Below, one piece after another: positions 22,086 to 32,006 of a stretch of DNA of 64,000 bases. Position 1 is the first letter of the stretch; each line of letters starts with the position of its first letter. The DNA comes from Gonapodya prolifera JEL478. Lineage: Eukaryota > Monoblepharomycota > Monoblepharidomycetes > Monoblepharidales > Gonapodyaceae. A program made the position numbers and the translations under genes. The notes below the pieces were generated by a model. That model was not told where the DNA came from, did not search any database, and was given only the letters and a program-made list of their open reading frames with translations. Where the stretch lies: the NCBI GenBank assembly GCA_001574975.1, contig KQ965743.1:371660-435659 (forward strand). Direction: 5' to 3'.

Positions 22086-25076
22086 ATGTCATACGAAGCG
22101 AAACAAATATGCCGAGCGCGGATGAGGGATGCGGCCAGCCGGAACCAAAGACAGAAAGGGTCCGGAGGAAGAACACTCCCCGACGCACACGCATCACGCA
22201 CCACACACCGCAGCACACACTACGCACACTTTACGCCGATGCGCGACATCGAAGAACTCGTCGCAGACAGACTCGCGCTGGGCAGAAAGGCACGTGCACT
22301 CCCCGTGGACTGGGACACGGTCTCTTTCCAACACCACTCCACTTCACGCGCACAGGTACACATCGCAGACATCGCATCGACATCAACATGCGATCTCGCG
22401 GGCCAATCATCAGGCTCGATCGTCGCGCAGAACTGCACGGCTGCGAACGAGTCAAAGAGCAAGAGGAAGCACATGCACTGGCCGGACAACCACGACGACG
22501 CAGTAGAGATCTCGAGGAACATGCTCGTCGACCCAGACGTGGATTTTGACGAGGACTTGCGCGCAAAGGAGTGGGACGTCATTGTCGTGAGTTGCCTGTC
22601 GACATCGGTTTTGACATGTGCTTTTTCAGAATACTAATCGAAACGGCTTATTCCCCAACGACCTTCTTCCCCGCTCTGCCCTGGTTACTGCCCATCGTGC
22701 CCGTAGATTGGCGCCGGAGTTGTCGGCGGCGCCATCGCTCGCCACCTCTCGCGGTACTCCTTCTCCGTCCTTGTCCTCGAGAAATCCTCCGATGTGGCCC
22801 AAGGCGCCTCCAAGGCCAACTCGGGCATCGTGCACGGCGGATACGACGAGGAACACGGCACCGTCAAGTCCAAAGTGTGCTACGCCGGAAACCGCATGTT
22901 CGGCCCACTCAACGCAGAGCTCAATTTTGGGTTCAGAGAGACCGGCGCCCTCGTCATTGCGTTTGCGAGCTCCGCATCCGACCCGAACGAGGCTCGCGCG
23001 GCGGACGAGGCGAGCTTGAAGGAGTTGAAGAGACTGTTGGCGAACGGGACCAAGAACGGCGTGCAGAGGTTGGAGATTATTGGCAAGGAGCGCGTGCTGG
23101 AGTTGGAGCCCCATATCAACCCGAATGTGATTGGCGCGCTGCATTGTCCGACGGTTGGGATCACGAGTCCGTACGAGGTGAGCACATGTCCGTGCGGAGC
23201 GAGGACTCGTCGAGTGACCCTGGCGAAAGACCGGAGGACCGAGGAGTCCACCAGAGGCGAATCACCTGCCGCGAAGCGGCTAATGCGCAGAGCGCGGAGC
23301 CCGCATTCCCGCCGGAGGCGAATGATCCTTTGCAGAGCGGGTATCGAGACCTAATTGCGACAGCACTGACCGAGGAGTCTGCCGGAGGCAAATTATTACG
23401 CCGCGAAGCGGCATTCACCTCGCGCTGTCATGGAGCCGTCCCTCATCCTTCTCTTCTTCACCATACTTGAACCACTCACATATCATGCTTCCACCCACCA
23501 GTTCTGCATCGCGCTGTTCGAAAACGCCGTGCACAACGGGGTCACCCTCCTGCTCGACCACGAAGTGACAGACATCCAGCGAAGCCACCCCGGCAACGGC
23601 AACGGCATCGGCCACGGCACGCGGCCGTCGGGGAACACCTTTTCGCAGGACCTCGCGGACGCGATGCGGGAGCTGAACATCCCCATCAAGGCGCGGCAGC
23701 GGCACCCGGAACTGGACGACATGATCACGCCCGACCAGGCTCACGGCGTCGACAAGATGCTTTCGGGCCCCGTGTTTTCCCAGAATGCTGACCACGAGGG
23801 TTTCGTGGTCCACACGAGTAGGGACGAGGGCGCCGAGTACGGGTTCAGGTGCAGGATCGTCATCAATTGCGCAGGGTTGGCGAGTGGCGATGTCGCGAGG
23901 ATGGTGGGCGAGCCTGGGTTCAGGATCGAACCGAGGAAAGGTAAGGGCAGGTGGAGCGGGGTTACGGATCTGAACTGACTTGACCTTCCTTGCTTCACAT
24001 GATGATAGGCGAGTACATCCTTCTGGACCGAACCCAGGCGGAGGCCGCCAAGCAGGTTCTGTTCCCCCTGCCGGACAAGCGTCTTGGCAAGGGCATCTTG
24101 GTGTCGCAGACCTACCACGGGAACTTGCTCCTTGGGCCAACGAGCAGGGAGATGTCGGAGCAGATGTCCAACAAGGAGGTGTTGAAAATGATTCTACGAA
24201 ACGCGCGGCGGACGACGTGAGTTTGTGTGATCTTTTGGTGGTCCCGCCGAGGCGAGTTTCTTTATTTGACCGCGTCCCGTGATTCCGTTCCCGCAGAACA
24301 CACTTCGACCCCTCCGAAGCCATCACGTCCTACACCGGTCTGCGCGCCAAGTCCTCGACCAAGGACTTCATCGTTGCTCTGCACCCGGCGTGCGCCAACT
24401 TCATCAACGTGGCCGGGATCGACTCCCCTGGGTTGACCGCCAGTCCGGCCATCGCGGTCATGGTCGAGGACATTCTGCGCTCGTCGTGCGCCGCCGTTCT
24501 CGACGCCGACGCGTGGAAGGTCAAGCCGACCTTCAGCGGCGAGCGGCGCGCGATCATCAAAAAGAAGACGGAGGAGTGGGATGGAAAGGTGGACGATCCG
24601 AGGGGAATGCAGTTCAATGTCATTTGCAGGTGTGAGAGGGTCAGCGAGGCAGAGATTGTTGATGCGTGAGTCGTGGTTCCATTGTGCGGTGTTGGCGTCA
24701 TGCTGTGCTGCTGACACATACTTGCATTAGTATACACCGACCGCTTCCCTGTGTGTCAACGGACGCTGTTAAGAGGCGAACTCGGTGAGTCCTTGAGTGG
24801 CGCTATGGGCGTCGCGTTTCGACCGGGTTACCCATCAAGGTTCTTGAGCTGACATAAACCCCTTGCAGAGCTGGTATGGGTCGATGCCAAGGGACGTTCT
24901 GCGAGCCCCGCGTGGCCGGTGTCGTCGCGCGGGAGCTGGGAGTTCCGTCGGAGCGTGTTCCGCGCCGTGGTCGGGGCAGTTCGCTCCTGCCGAACCGGCG
25001 GGTGACCGTGCAGGACATGCGAGAGTTGGAAAAACTGGCGGATGAGACAGAGGCAGCTGAGAAGCCCAGATTATAG
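22086..25076 (+). CDS. FAD-dependent oxidoreductase of the GlpA/LhgO type with C-terminal BFD-like [2Fe-2S] domain
   Basis: About seven exons. After a charged leader comes a DAO-fold FAD domain: 'IGAGVVGGAIARHLSR' (dinucleotide site, entered by a phase-0 splice from 22589 to 22707), 'SKANSGIVHGGYDEEHG', 'LELEPHINPNVIGALHCPT' and 'GITSPYE', then 'INCAGLASG' and 'GPTSRE'. The C-terminus has 'ICRCERVSEAEIVDA' and, after two introns, 'AGMGRCQGTFCEPRV': the four cysteines (CxC...CxxxxC) of a BFD-like [2Fe-2S] domain. This arrangement is typical of bacterial glycerol-3-phosphate dehydrogenase/L-2-hydroxyglutarate-dehydrogenase-like proteins and is uncommon in fungi as far as I know. The substrate is not determinable. 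The start is uncertain: ATG 22086 gives an Arg/His-rich leader that could be mitochondrial, and ATG 22239 is an alternative. The intron 23178-23501 carries hairpin repeats described separately. Confidence 0.78.
23237..23412 (+). repeat. GC-rich hairpin repeats inside an intron
   Basis: Within the 324-base intron of the FAD oxidoreductase gene, two 44-45 base copies (23237-23280 and 23368-23412) share 'gaccgaggagtc', then 'gccggaggc' (or the diverged 'accagaggc'), then an AT-rich spacer, then the perfect hairpin 'gccgcgaagcggc' (5-base stem, GAA loop). A partial copy 'gccggaggcgaat' lies at 23311-23323. Each full copy therefore has two small potential hairpins in tandem. The layout recalls the mobile double-hairpin elements described in chytrid and Allomyces mitochondrial DNA, but here it is in a nuclear intron. 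Identity with those elements is unproven. Confidence 0.7.
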
Positions 25077-25328
25077 ACCGAGTGGAGTGGGAACAGGGCG
25101 GTGGGTCGTGGTAGTAGTGAGGAGAGAGTGAGGCAGGGTGGGCATCACGAGCATATCGAGGAGACGAAAGAATCACGGTCGTATTGAGCAGACAAGGTAC
25201 ACAGCAGCAAGTACAATTATAGACATAGAGTCGTGCACGTCAAGCACGTTTTGCAAGTCAGGTTACAAAAAATGCATGCAGAAAGTTGATTCAAATTGTG
25301 ATGGCAGAGAGGGAATGTCACGCTCAAT

Positions 25329-26094
25329 TCATTTGAGCAGCTTTTTGATACACTTGCCCAACAGCTCGGTGTCCGCGCCTCTGTGTTCCTCTGCAATGAT
25401 CACCCCATTCCGCCAGAACTTGACCGTAGGGAAGTACGAAACATTGTACTTGTGAGATATCGCGGAGCTACGATCGTGATCAACTTTGAGAGTGTGTAGT
25501 TTGGCGAGAGTGAGAGACGAGAGATATGCGTGCACCACTACAGCAGTCGTCGAAGGTCGTGGAAAGCGTTAGCGCAACCGCTTGGACGTTCCGCCGGCGC
25601 ATGAGCTTACCTTGGCACGGTTTTCCTCTCTTGACGCCGAATTCGACAGCGAACAGAGTGTTGCCTTCGATAGCTTTACGAGCCTCCACGGTGCGGAGAA
25701 GTTCCTCTACAGTGCGGATCTCGGGGATACGATCATCAGAGAACTTCAGCTCATTGCTCGGGGTCTTTTTGGGTTTCTTCGCAACGGGTTTCGATGCAGC
25801 TTCAGCTGCAGAGAGCGCGGCAGGTGCAACGTCAATTGAAGACTGGCCTTGTCCGACTGATTTGTCGGCGAGCTTTGCGTCCACACTTTCAGTGCGCTGA
25901 GGCTCGTCACTGTTTCCAGTCGGAGTTTCATCGGGCAGTTCTTGCTCTGGCGCTTTCCGCTTCCCTGTTGCCTTGGGAACAGCTTGAATCTTATTCTCTG
26001 CAACCACCTCTTCGCCGTCTTCGTCCTGTTCCGCGAGGGCGACAGCTGCGGGCACTGCGTTCTTAACAGGCGCTTCAGCCTTTTTTCTAACCAT
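25329..26094 (-). CDS. Thioredoxin-fold protein with basic disordered N-terminus
   Basis: Two exons (26094-25611 and 25537-25329) joined in phase 1 by a 72-base GT-AG intron. Residues 1 to about 110 are Lys/Ala/Glu-rich with basic clusters (VRKKAE, GKRKAPEQE, AKKPKKT) that could act in nuclear localisation. The rest is a thioredoxin fold: 'NTLFAVEFGVKRGKPCQ', 'LHTLKVDHDRS', 'SHKYNVSYFPTVKFWRNG' with the conserved cis-Pro, and 'IIAEEHRGADTELLGKCIKK'. At the active site the usual WCGPC is replaced by KRGKPC, leaving only the second cysteine. A normal dithiol reductase reaction is therefore unlikely, and a binding or monothiol role is more plausible. It is convergent with the FAD oxidoreductase gene, 252 bases away. 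The cellular role is unknown. Confidence 0.75.
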
Positions 26095-26405
26095 GTTTGA
26101 ATGATTCGTCTTGGGTGGAAACGTGGCCAAAGCACCACCAATTTCTGCCAAACCCGACCACGACTGCCACCTATCCTTGTGACACAAAATACACGGCGTG
26201 AGCTCGTCTGCTTCCAAACTTCACTTTCGCAAATGCTGACGCGAATGCACCGCCCGAAGAACACTCTCACAGCATCGTCGCAAGTGGCTGAGTGCACCCA
26301 ACAACCCGCAAAAAAGACTCAAGGGACTTCGCCCTTTGGCGACACATCGACGCTGTCACGCATTCCCGCCATCGCCATCTCATCTTCCCCTGCACACTAT
26401 CCACG

Positions 26406-27311
26406 ATGGATCCTCAGCAGCAGATGGCCCTTCCGCCGCATCCTGGGTCTGTGAATCCTCCGACTTCTTCTGGTCTCCCAGAGCTTGACCGGAGGCAGCT
26501 CATTCAAGTCTGCAAATACCTGAAAGAGAACACAACTCTATCCGCAAAGGATATTGCAAAGGCCTATTCGGTCTCTTTGCGCACAATGTACCGCTGGCTC
26601 GCCATGCCCGACCCTCCCGACAACACCGCTCCCGTCCTACGCAAAGCCGGGAAACCACCGAAATGCTCGCTGGAGCTGGAGGACGAAATCTTCAACTGGC
26701 TTTGCGAGGAGCCCTCTCGGCGCCAAATCGATGCTGTACGCATGGTTCATGAGCGGCATGGGATCACAATCACACAACAGACTGTCTCAAACATACTGAA
26801 ACGTCATTCAGACACCTCAGCGCGTCTTGCAGCTACCGGTGGAATACAGCAACATGGTGGCGTGGCGCTACTTGGAATGGCTGCCACTGCTCAACCCTTG
26901 TATCAACAAGCCGTAGTGGGTGACTTGTTGGACCCTTCGCAAAATCCCGGAGGAAACTCGTACGTCATGTTCCAGCAACTTCATGGGAATGCTGAAGAGG
27001 ATCACGATGCAGCGTCGGCAGCAGCTTCGGCAGCGGCAGCAGCTGCGATGCAAGCGGCTGCGGCTGCAGGTGCGTTGGTGTCACCCGAGGCACTTTCCCT
27101 CTCGAACATCGAGGCAATCGGTGGTGCTGGTGCGGAGGAGGATGAGCAGGACGAATTAGCAATGGGGGAGCAGGAGGAGGCCGGCGCAACAGATGACCGG
27201 AAAGCCGATGTCAATGTGGCCACGGAAGGTGAAGATGGAGAAACAAAGGAGCAAGTTGCTGAAGAGTCCAAGCATAGACTGAGAGCGCATCCCAGTGTTG
27301 CTGGTCATTGA
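26406..27311 (+). CDS. Intronless helix-turn-helix DNA-binding protein, possibly transposase-derived
   Basis: A single exon of 301 residues from ATG 26406; an upstream in-frame extension exists but precedes the obvious 'MDPQQQMALPP' start. Residues about 28-60 ('RQLIQVCKYLKENTTLSAKD', 'YSVSLRTMYRWL') form one helix-turn-helix. Residues about 80-130 ('ELEDEIFNWLCEEPSRR', 'HERHGITITQQTVSNILKRH') form a second, giving a bipartite arrangement like the paired/CENP-B-type domains of Tc1/pogo-family transposases. No DDE catalytic domain follows. The remainder is a linker, an alanine run of about 20 residues, and an acidic tail (GAEEDEQDELAMGEQEEA) that could be an activation domain. A domesticated transposase DNA-binding domain acting as a transcription factor is inference. 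Confidence 0.65.
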   Translation: MDPQQQMALPPHPGSVNPPTSSGLPELDRRQLIQVCKYLKENTTLSAKDIAKAYSVSLRTMYRWLAMPDPPDNTAPVLRKAGKPPKCSLELEDEIFNWLCEEPSRRQIDAVRMVHERHGITITQQTVSNILKRHSDTSARLAATGGIQQHGGVALLGMAATAQPLYQQAVVGDLLDPSQNPGGNSYVMFQQLHGNAEEDHDAASAAASAAAAAAMQAAAAAGALVSPEALSLSNIEAIGGAGAEEDEQDELAMGEQEEAGATDDRKADVNVATEGEDGETKEQVAEESKHRLRAHPSVAGH

Positions 27312-27469
27312 AGATGTGAAGACGGTGTTTGTACAATGAGATGGAGGAAGGATCGAGGCATGAGATGAACATTATTTTCAATTGAGGCACTTGAATTGTA
27401 ACTCTAGATTCTTTGAAATAATCTCGCAGTTGTTTGATGATCACAAGTTGACGAAACGAAACGGCGCAG

Positions 27470-27510
27470 TCAAGTGCGGTCGTGTAACGGCTTAACCGCC
27501 TTGCACTTGA
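27470..27510. repeat. Inverted repeat upstream of the CH-domain gene
   Basis: The perfect 8-base arms 'tcaagtgc' (27470-27477) and 'gcacttga' (27503-27510) flank a second nested pair, gcggt/accgc. The result is an imperfect hairpin about 50 bases before the start codon of the CH-domain gene. It could be a factor-binding palindrome or a 5' UTR structure; function is unknown. Confidence 0.5.
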
Positions 27511-27557
27511 GCTTTTTCGGCAATCTCATCCCCGATCCTCTCAACGCTTCCACGACA

Positions 27558-30500
27558 ATGCTGAGCGGACGGGACAAAGATCGCGACGACGGGGAAAGCA
27601 AGAAGAGACGGGGCCTCTTCGCTGGCATGTTCAATAAGAAGGCATCAAAAGAGGACCAACAGCAGCAGCAGCCCGTCCACTCCCCTCAACCCTCCCATCC
27701 CGTTCCCGAGGCCTACCAGCAATACGGCGCCGAGTATGCCCAGCTCCAGCGCCAGTACGCGGGAGGGTGGGCTGATTCACAGGGCGAGCAGTCTCTCGGC
27801 TCTGGAGCGAGTCCCGGGTTTCGGATGCCCGCAATGGCCAAGAAGAACAGGCCGACTCAGCAGTATCAAGGACATGAGATCTACATCAGGTAAGATGTTG
27901 TTTTTGGAATCTGGCGGGGTGTGAAGTGGTACCAACCAATCTCAACGCCACACTCGATAACAACAGCCCCGAGGCGAATGAATATGGTACGTTTAACTGT
28001 GGCTAGGATTCTGGATACTTTTGCAATCTCGATGCCGCCGACTTCGGGGCTACGGCACCTGTTTCACCTGAAAATCGAAGCGATGGTGGAGGGAAGACTG
28101 TGTTTCACCACAGGGGTCAATGATATCCGACTACAGAACACCCGGGCACATATTGAAAGAGCACATCGCAATTTCTGCGCTATTTGGGTCCCTGTACTGT
28201 TTGAATTGATCAACCTTTGTCAACCTTCGTTCCTAGGTCCCCCAACTACGATGGCATCTTCGAGCACCACGCCAGCCTCGCTTCCGCCTCGTGCACCTAT
28301 GAGCACCACGTCGCCGGTCCAGGTACCGACTGACCGCGCCGTTCCTCAATATCATCCTGGGACACAACAAAGTCCCTCTCGTGGATTGCCGGCGCAACCA
28401 CAAGTACAACTTCCGTACGGCCGCCCACCCGCGTTTACAACTACCCCCGATGATGCTGCTTTGGTGACCCCGCCGCCGAGGCGTCCACCAAATCTACGTC
28501 AGCTCGGACCTCCCCTTGCGGCATTGGCAGCCCAGCGCGCCCACCCTTCCCCGGATGCGTCTTCACCGGCTCATCTTACTCCCCCGATCCCCCCACAACT
28601 TCATATAAGTCAACCTCCCAGTCCAAATTTTGCGGCATTTCCTGCGGTCCCTCCCTCACCAGGGACTCCATTCCTTCCGCCGGCACCACCTCCCACTCCC
28701 ACCTCTTTCCGAGCGGGATCTGTGCCTCCCAGCCCTGTGGTTCTTCCGTCGTCCATGTGGGGATCAGGAACTCCACCCTCAAGCCAGCCGGGATCAGCAG
28801 CGAGCTCTGCTCCCGCAAGCCCAGCGCGAGTTGTACCCCAAACGCGATCTGGGAGTGCCTCTCTTGCGAGTGTCGAGGAGCAGGACGAACAGAACGAGGA
28901 GTTCTTTCCCCATATGGAGATGGGAGATTCCAGCGAGAACAAAGAAGAGGCAAGCAAGACGCCCACGTCGTCATCATCGGCGCTACCAGATATTCGGCTT
29001 GACTCGCTCAAGATCGACTTGGGCACTAACTTCTCTGACCTCGGATACTTCCCTAGCACGGGAGATTCGGTCCGTCAAGCTGGAACCGAAATTAAGGAAC
29101 AAAAGGATGAAGTAACTCAGATCAGGTCTGTTGCCAAACTCACCGATGAGCGCAAAGAAAGCTCTGGATCGATCGGCGCAGCGAGTACCGTTTCGCCAAC
29201 TGCCAACACATCTCCTTCCCATGTTGTGGTAGAATCAAAGTCTGCTCTACCAATTGGATATGAATCCCAACAGCAAGTTGAGGTGACGGATGATTTGGAG
29301 GCCAACAATAGGGAGCGTCGCGAAAGGATTGCTAGGATGGGCGGCGTTAGCATGTTCGGAGGGGGCGCACCTCTCATTGGTCTGAAGCGGCTGAATTCCA
29401 ATTCAGGTGCACAAGAAGCTCTCCCAGTTGTGCCAGTGCCTGAGACCGTAGAGCCCACTGTGACTGGCGCGGAAGCTCCGACCGAAGTGTCTCGTCACTC
29501 CGCTGAATCACAGGAGAGCAGTGCATCCCAGCCAACCCTTGCGAAAGGTAGTGGCTCGTTGAATACCAGCGACGATGGCAGTTTCGTCTCGAGTGAGTGA
29601 TACAGATGCTCAATTAAGTCCTCCTCTTCTCTAATCATACCTTCATACCTCTCTAGGTGCACAACATGCTGAACCTGCGAAGAAGGATACAGAAATTGAA
29701 GAGCGTATGGCGAAGATAGCTAGAATCGGTGGCGTTGGAGTAATGGGTGGACTTCTTCAAAGTCTTCCGTCTCGAACGATGTCGAGCACTACTGCATCAC
29801 AAGGGAACGATAACAATGTTCCCTTCAGCTTTCCCATCTCGAGCACCCTATCGTCGACTGAACCAACTGATGTTCAAGTGGCCAATCCCACGCATGACAT
29901 CCCGAAGGAGCAAATCGTGGATGACTCAGTGGTCTCCTCAACCAAATTAGAAGAAGCCGACGAGATCTACGATCCTCTGGATCCCGTTGAGGAAGCTAAA
30001 CGAGCAAGGGAGGAAAGGATCGCCCGCCTTGTCAAGATGGGAAAGATAAAAGTCAAAGTGGACCGCGGTGTTGCACCAACGACTCATTTAGATCAAGGAA
30101 TCGTGACAATAGAGTCGCAAGACGATCATGCAGCTGTTGAAAAAGAGCAAGAACCTACTCAAGATGAATTGGACAATTATGATCCACGAGAGGTTGTGGA
30201 GGCCCTCAGAGCTCGAGAGGAACGAATCGCGCGGCTCGCCAAAATGGGTAAAATAAGAGTTGTTGGCGACGCTGGGCATTCCCGGACCCCGAGCCTCGAA
30301 CAGAGGATTGGAGTGAAAGCTTATCCTGTTGAGCAACAACGTGGTTCCACTAACAACGTACCAGACCCCAGGCTACAACCACAAGTAGTCATCGAAAACG
30401 CACTCGCAAATACTGTGATTAGCGAATCTGCACCCCTTCCATCATCTGCTGAAAATGCGGATGCTATCAGTGATCCGTCATCTCTTTCGCCCGTCGGTGG

Positions 30501-31950
30501 TGACTCGACTGGAATCGTTAAAGCAGGCGATCAAAGTGCCGATAACCTCGAGACAACACCAGAAGTCTCTCCGAAGGCAGCCTTTGCTGGAATTGTGCCG
30601 GCGGCTGAAGTGAAAGGTGTCTCAAAGGTGAGGGATCAGTTCTCGGATTACTGGGCACATGTTGCAACTCATATTTTGTCAGGCTGCTGCAAAATCGAGG
30701 ATTGCTTTAAAAGCCCGGAAGCACACAGCGAACACTTCGAAGAAAGAGGAAACACCTACATCTGATTTACCCAATGGCACTGAAGCACTTCCCCAGGATG
30801 CTGTGGAACTAGCTCCGGAGGGCGAAAGTCAGATCAAACAGACCTCCGGCGACCTGTTACCCACAACACTTGCGAGTGAAGAGCAAAACGCGGAATCAGT
30901 GGAGACGGCGGATGAACCTAAAACGGAGGACGAAGTGGCGAGGCAAACATTATCTCAGGAATTTTCTGCAGAACTTTCCGACGAATCGTCGAAAATACCC
31001 ACCGAAGTCTCCATCGAGGACGACGTAGAAGACGAGGAAGCTAGGAAGACTTCTGAAAGAAAAGCGAAGCTTGCTCGATTGGGTGGGAGAAATGTTTTCG
31101 GTGGAATGGGGGTTCCGATGGGAGTATTGAGGCCAAAGCCAAAGCCTGTGGCCGGCGCTGTAGAGCAAGAAGAACCGAAAGAGGTGCCTTCCGGGAATTC
31201 GACTCCATCGGAAGAGAGTTTGGTCCAAGTTTCGGATCTCTCCACAAAGCTGCCTTCACAAACGAGACCCTCCAAACCAGCAGTGCCCCCTAAAGTTGTT
31301 CCGATTAAGCGCACCTCGTCTGAAGAAAGTGTAGAGCACGAGATTGATACTTCCACGTACAACCCCAACTTTCACCTTCCGACAAGAACGATCGGTCCCG
31401 AAACCGAAGCGCGGGTAGTTGAATGGATCGAATCCGTCGTAGGGGAGCAGAAGGGTGAGCGCACCACTCAAGAATGGCTCAAAGACGGAACTGTCTTGTG
31501 CCTGCTGGTGAACGGAGTTGGTGGTAAAGCTTCGATGAAAACCGGGAAATTCAGGATGCTACAAATGGTGAGTAGTGTTTTTTCCCATATATCATACCCA
31601 GTGTTCATTTTTTTTTTTTTTTTGAAGGAAAACATACGAAACTATATCGAAGCAACATCTGCTATGGGGAACAAGTTCGCCAAATTTGAACCCAATGACC
31701 TTTTCGAGGGAACCAACATGCTCAAGGTAGGTGTAGGTACAAGATAGATCAATCGACTCCTTTCTCTGACGAACCCCCAACGTTTCAGGTCATACAACAC
31801 ATCGATGCTTTCCGCGTGCTAACGTCAAAGAAGTCGGGGCCACCGTCAACCGGTCGAAAGCCACCAATCAAGCCGAAGCCAATCACATCGCCTGTTAGCA
31901 GCGTGGGCAGTGTCAAAGAGGAAGAAAGTGTGAAGTCAGTCGAGAATTAG
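27558..31950 (+). CDS. Long disordered protein with repeated R-I-A-R-x-G-G motifs and a C-terminal calponin-homology domain
   Basis: At least seven exons: 27558 to about 27891, a tiny exon of about 20 bases near 27967-27985, about 28239-29590, about 29657-30628, about 30684-31569, about 31629-31725 and about 31790-31950. The protein is mostly Pro/Ser/Glu-rich and disordered. A short motif recurs five times: 'RRERIARMGGVSMFGG' (29314), 'RMAKIARIGGVGVMGG' (29703), 'REERIARLVKMGKIKV' (30010), 'REERIARLAKMGKIRV' (30216) and 'ERKAKLARLGGRNVFGG' (31055). Similar motifs occur in fungal actin-patch proteins of the BBC1/AIM21 type (from memory). The last 150 residues are a transgelin/calponin-type CH domain: 'EARVVEWIESVVGEQ', 'WLKDGTVLCLLVNGVG', 'MENIRNYIEATSAMG', 'NDLFEGTNML/KVIQHIDA'. 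An actin-cytoskeleton scaffold is the likely role. No catalytic domain is seen. Confidence 0.7.
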
Positions 31951-32006
31951 GTGAAAGTACTATTGTCTTTACTTTAGTTTTTGGAAGCAGACAAAAAGCA
32001 AAATGT

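Noticed and set aside
23415-24326. Minus-strand open frame of 303 codons
   Set aside because: It is antisense to the FAD oxidoreductase exons. Its length comes from GC-rich codon usage of the real gene on the + strand.
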